A DNA stretch of 64,000 nt, taken from assembly GCF_040412425.1 (NCBI RefSeq), contig NC_089762.1, positions 22,618,647-22,682,646 of the forward strand, read 5' to 3'. Below the pieces are notes generated by a model, which saw only the letters and a list, made by a program, of their open reading frames with translations, did not search any database and was not told the DNA's origin. The stretch's first letter is position 1, and each line of letters opens with the position of its first letter. Shown in pieces: positions 59,961-64,000 of the stretch. This DNA is from Macrobrachium rosenbergii (taxonomy: Eukaryota; Arthropoda; Malacostraca; Decapoda; Palaemonidae). Position numbers and translations under genes: made by a program.

Positions 59961-60695
59961 TTATATTAAACGTACGAATACATAGAAGATATATATAAGG
60001 TAACTAATTTGTAATTAAGTCCATGATTTTATCTTTTAGGTCATTCTCGAACATTTTTCAAATACAGGGGTCCAAATAATACATGCCAGGGCTAAGGTTC
60101 AAATTACAGCTGGAAGTAAACTGCATAATAGCAGAGTCTAAAAGATTTCTGGAAGAGAAATCTTTCGATCTGGCAATCACTGAACTTTCAGTCCAATTTA
60201 TCCTGCGAGAGTTTTCACTTGAATGAATATAGCACTGGATGTTTGCCCAGTTTTGACTGAATACTTATGTGACTTAATACGTACATCTAAATCTTTGCTA
60301 GATTGGCTAATATAAAAATTGTCATTGTTCACAAAAAAAAAAAGAGAATTACTGAGTTGTACTTTTATAACATTTTTTTGGTAGTCAGTCACCCCTTGTA
60401 TAATCTTTTAATTGTCTTGTCCCTGCTTCTGAACGGTTGATCCTAATCCTTTGTACAACCTCTTAAATATCTAACTCTGTTTTGGCAGTTCTACTAATTC
60501 TTCAATTGTGTTGGATTCCAGGTACATATTTTCTCCTTTGTAATCCCCATCTGTCATTTATATGAGCTTTCTTTGTAAACTTACTTTTATATTTCTTTAG
60601 TCTAAGTAAAGGACGACAAGTCGAAAGGCCTCGCAGCACCCCATTGTTTCTCTTTCCATCGTGGATTTTGTCTTCATATATATGCATACACATAC
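59961..60695 (-). pseudogene. Penelope-like element fragment, minus-strand half with GIY-YIG domain
   Basis: From 60695 downward: KIHDGKRNNGVLRGLSTCRP, HINDRWGLQ, then a damaged GIY-YIG core. QKNVIKVQLSNSLFFFVNND is followed by NFYISQSSKDLDVRIKSHKY (Ile-Ser in place of Ile-Gly) at about 60335-60260. The C-terminal region with SARDKLD-like remnants reaches about 60000. Several frameshifts make it inactive. Confidence 0.75.
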
Positions 60696-60704
60696 ACACA
60701 CCAG

Positions 60705-61240
60705 ACACCATCGGGGATTAATGAAAAACGGCTGTAGATTCTGAACGGTGTCGACTTAATTGCTAACTAAGCTATCTTCAGAGGACTGATACGAAGTGGT
60801 GGACATTAATAATTTATATGCTAGGACGACAATCTATACGAACATACAAAAAGTTGGAAAACAAGTATTTGCACCCGGCAGGTGTTTGTAGGTGGAGTCC
60901 TACCCTCGTTGGTGACAGGTCAAATTTACAAATCCTCGGGGAGCCCCACTTCACTTTACCGTTTTTCAAGTATTTCCTTAGAATTAAACTCCTCACATAT
61001 TTATTTTTAGATTAGTGGATCAAGATCACACATGCAATAACTAATATTCACGTTCTTGCCGATACTTTCTTTTATAAAATTGGACTCAGTTATGTTTCTT
61101 TCTAGTGAATTATTAGAAAAAACTATCTTTTTTGTTCCTGCCTAGTTGATTGTGATTGTTTTCACTAACATGTACAAAGATTCCGCTGTTCACCTGTGCA
61201 TTTCTTACACATCTGTCAAGTGAAAATACTTGTTTTCCAT
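60705..61240 (-). pseudogene. Penelope-like element 3' fragment
   Basis: On the minus strand encodes a degraded GIY-YIG C-terminus ([31 protein letters not shown]) closely related to the copies at 12146 and 20595. It is followed by the tail CTGTAGATTCTGAACGGTG-type sequence at 60735-60755. It is a different, more diverged copy, flanked by short AC/TA tracts on one side and (TA)n on the other. Confidence 0.75.
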
Positions 61241-61417
<177 letters not shown>

Positions 61418-61420
61418 TAC

Positions 61421-61577
61421 CATCCCTGGGAAAAAATCAGAAGATAATACAAGGCATACAAAGTATTTTATAGATATAGATACATACACACATATAAAGT
61501 ATATGAATGTGTGTATCCGTATCTACACATATACTTTGCATGCCTTGTATTAGCTTCTGGTTTTTCCCCAAGAATGG
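61421..61577. repeat. Imperfect inverted repeat next to the microsatellite
   Basis: Arms of about 50 bp, from CCATCCCTGGGAAAAAATC and to the mirrored TTTTTCCCCAAGAATGG, share AATACAAGGCATACAAAGTA. The loop contains (CA/TA)-rich DNA. Confidence 0.75.
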
Positions 61578-64000
61578 AGAATATTTAAATACTTTCATTT
61601 AACAGTAAGTGACCGAGGAAAATGTTATGTACAGGATGTAATTTCTTAAGTTCATTACCGAAAGAAATTAAATGATATGATTTCGAGTCCTACTTTCCTG
61701 ATTCAACTTTGAAGAAGTTGATTGTAAACAAATATTTCGTGGGGAATTTGTATTGCTGCCTGCATCGGCTGCATGCATGTCAGTTTTCGGTAAATAAATG
61801 CCTAGCAGTAACAAGTGTCCATTTCGAACTGGATATAAACCGCATTCATATACTGTAAGTGGTACAAATCCTTTCAGCCTTGAGGCATATATTATTCGAG
61901 CCAACTTTTTTTAGGCTTATGCCATAGAATTGCCTCCGGTCTTGAGCTTAAAAGTTATCCAGAATGGAATAGGTGTTGTATTACAATACAGTAGGGTAGT
62001 ATTTGGTAGCTTAATTATTGTTGCAAAATAGAGGCTAATTTTGCTGACAGATTTTTACATAATTTCCGTCAGAAAGTATGGTTATCTTAGCTTGTTACAC
62101 ACCCCTTTGATCTAACAGTAATGTGTGACCACAGGAAGAACTAGTCTTTTTATGGACGCAAAAACTAGTGAAAGTTAGGATAGGGATGCTACTGAACTTG
62201 ACGTTGGACATTACATTATACTTTTATACTAAAGGCAAAATCAGGAACTATATTTGGGGGGCCGAGTGCATAGTAGGGGGTGAGGGCTACTGTGGGCCAA
62301 GTAGTCATTTTTGTTGTAGGCATTTCAGAGGTAATATAACCTAACCAGACTTACCTTTATCTAACCAAACCTTGGATGCCATGTCCTATCCGGTCTGGAC
62401 CCCCCAAGTAATACGTGACCTCGTACTCTGTATTCGGCCAATGGTTTCATAACCTACTTTTTATATATGTCATCCATCCTCTCCAGCATTCTTTGGTACT
62501 ACCAAAGACTTTGTGGAAGCCCTGTAGTTCTGCTCCCCAACCCCCTCCCCTGACACTAAGGCCTGCAACACTGGTAGTTAGGTTTTTCACTGAAGTCTAC
62601 TGTTGTTTTTAGACCAAAGGGGATTGCATCATGTAATGCATGAACCAAATATTTCTGACATATCCAAGTGTAAAGTTCATCATAATTATTTAAAATTATA
62701 TGAGGAAAAAGTAGTAGGATATGATGATGCCGTAATTTCTTACCAATGCTGTACAAGAATCATATAGTGTAAACCTGTTTTCTTGATAGGTTATCTCGTG
62801 TTTTATGCATTTCTGACCGTTAATGTTAGTGCAAACTGCTCATTTTAGTGTTTCCTCAGCCCCCCATATATAACAATTATGGGGGACCTCAATGGGAAAC
62901 CAGGGTACTTAGAGTTGGTGAAATAAAGGCAAATAAACTGCACCAACAGGAATAGTCTGAAATACATCAACTGCAAGAAAAGCAGTTAGTAAAACATGTG
63001 GTTCATGTCTTTAATAAGTATCAGTCACAAAACAGTAGAGCTTAAGGGACAAAGACATCATAATGCCAGTCACAGGGGGTGCATCCTAATATTACTTCTC
63101 TAACGTAACCTAACTTATAGTGCCAGGTCCTTAACTGAGTTGAGGCTTTGGAAACCCCCCAACTCATCCTAGTCTTACATAGAAGGACCATATAAATTAT
63201 AAAAGTGAAACGTAGCATATTCCTTGAGAGGTACAAAGCTTGTATGCACATGTATACCTCTTTTCCTAATCCAGGAATGAACAAATTCAGCCAAAAATGA
63301 AGAGGTCTCTTGGTAAATTTACTGTATGTCATACATGTACTTAGCACCTGCAAGCACTGTTCTTTTATATCTCTCTTATTCCCTACTAAGATTGGAAAGG
63401 AAAAATGTTTGGTGTAGTTTCTTTACTAGTATTTTGTGTCAAGATTATTATATCTGATCACAGTTAGTTATTGAGGATGTTTTTTACACTTAATGTATTT
63501 TGCTTTATTCAATAGAATATATTGTTGTTAAAAGTATGTTGTCTTCCTGTATGCTCAAGATCAGTTCCTCATAAGTAATGCTTAATACATGTGTGCAATT
63601 AGTTGGGATGTTTTCTAGACAATACAGTTATTTTATAGAATACAATGTACAGTTTTGCTACTCATATCAGTGCTGCGGCGTACACTATATTTTTATAGGT
63701 AGAAAAATGGAATGAAGCTCTTTCACTTGGCATTTGCCTCATGCATATCACTAGGTGTGGACTTACATAAACAGATGGTTTTAATTTTGGACATGTAAAG
63801 AGTTGTAAAGTTTTTCAAAAGGTATGTCACACACCTTTTAAAAATAAAATTGCTCCAAAAAGAATGAAAATGCTAGTTGTTCTGACACTATATACAAACT
63901 GTAGGTCCTTTACATTAGGAATTACTTTCAGCGGAGCTGGAAACGACTGTTGAACTTTCGAACAAGGTGGTTAGGCAGTTAACTACCATCTGGGGGGCGG
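61578..64000. other. Unrecognised intergenic DNA
   Basis: No supported gene or repeat; open frames at 61668-61904, 62415-62612 and 63042-63353 show no domain. Confidence 0.45.

Overview
The window looks like animal, intergenic, repeat-dominated DNA. I infer a crustacean, probably a decapod, from very dense (TA)n, (AC)n and (CT)n microsatellites, CsRn1-type Ty3/gypsy elements, Penelope-like elements and several SINE-like families. No search was possible, so this stays an inference. I found no host protein gene, tRNA gene or rRNA gene that I can support. Every recognisable coding stretch belongs to a mobile element, and nearly all are frameshifted, truncated or interrupted.

Layout. 0.25-1.5 kb: decayed LTR-element protease and proline-rich region. 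4.4-7.8 kb: a head-to-head pair of Penelope-like (PLE) fragments between (TA)n tracts, then two TIR elements. 9.0-10.4 kb: a SINE and a foldback element with a perfect 8-bp target duplication. 11.0-21.9 kb: an interrupted palindrome of about 10.9 kb whose arms each carry a PLE fragment; a gypsy element (G1, 12536-17637, duplication TGAT) has landed in its left arm. 22.2-27.3 kb: G2, the best preserved gypsy element (minus strand, duplication ATAC). 27.4-29.7 kb: a LINE remnant riddled with SINE, (AAT)n and hairpin insertions. 29.7-41.7 kb: mostly unrecognised DNA with SINEs, microsatellites, LINE scraps and a hAT-like MITE.

42.1-49.7 kb: a LINE fragment into which a solo LTR (duplication AAAG), G3 (minus strand, duplication GGAT) and G4 (plus strand) inserted side by side; G3 and G4 stand head-to-head 30 bp apart, and G3 holds a nested solo LTR of another family. 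50-54 kb: a transposase HTH remnant, an LTR-like block, scrambled LTR-like repeats and a zinc-knuckle ORF. 54.1-56.6 kb: about 70 copies of a 35-bp minisatellite starting at that ORF's stop. 56.6-59.4 kb: a LINE remnant split by a short non-autonomous LTR element (G5, duplication ATGG). 59.5-61.4 kb: three more PLE fragments beside microsatellites. The last 2.4 kb is unrecognised.

The gypsy elements share a primer-binding site starting TGGTGACC, 4-bp target duplications and, in G2 and G3, a CX2HX9CX3C Gag finger. These point to the CsRn1 clade, which uses tRNA-Trp as primer. The most unusual signal is a roughly 66-bp two-hairpin module with an AAC-rich tail. It occurs five times, zero, one or two copies per LTR, in the LTRs of two different elements (G2, G5), and is flanked by short direct repeats as if it were itself mobile.
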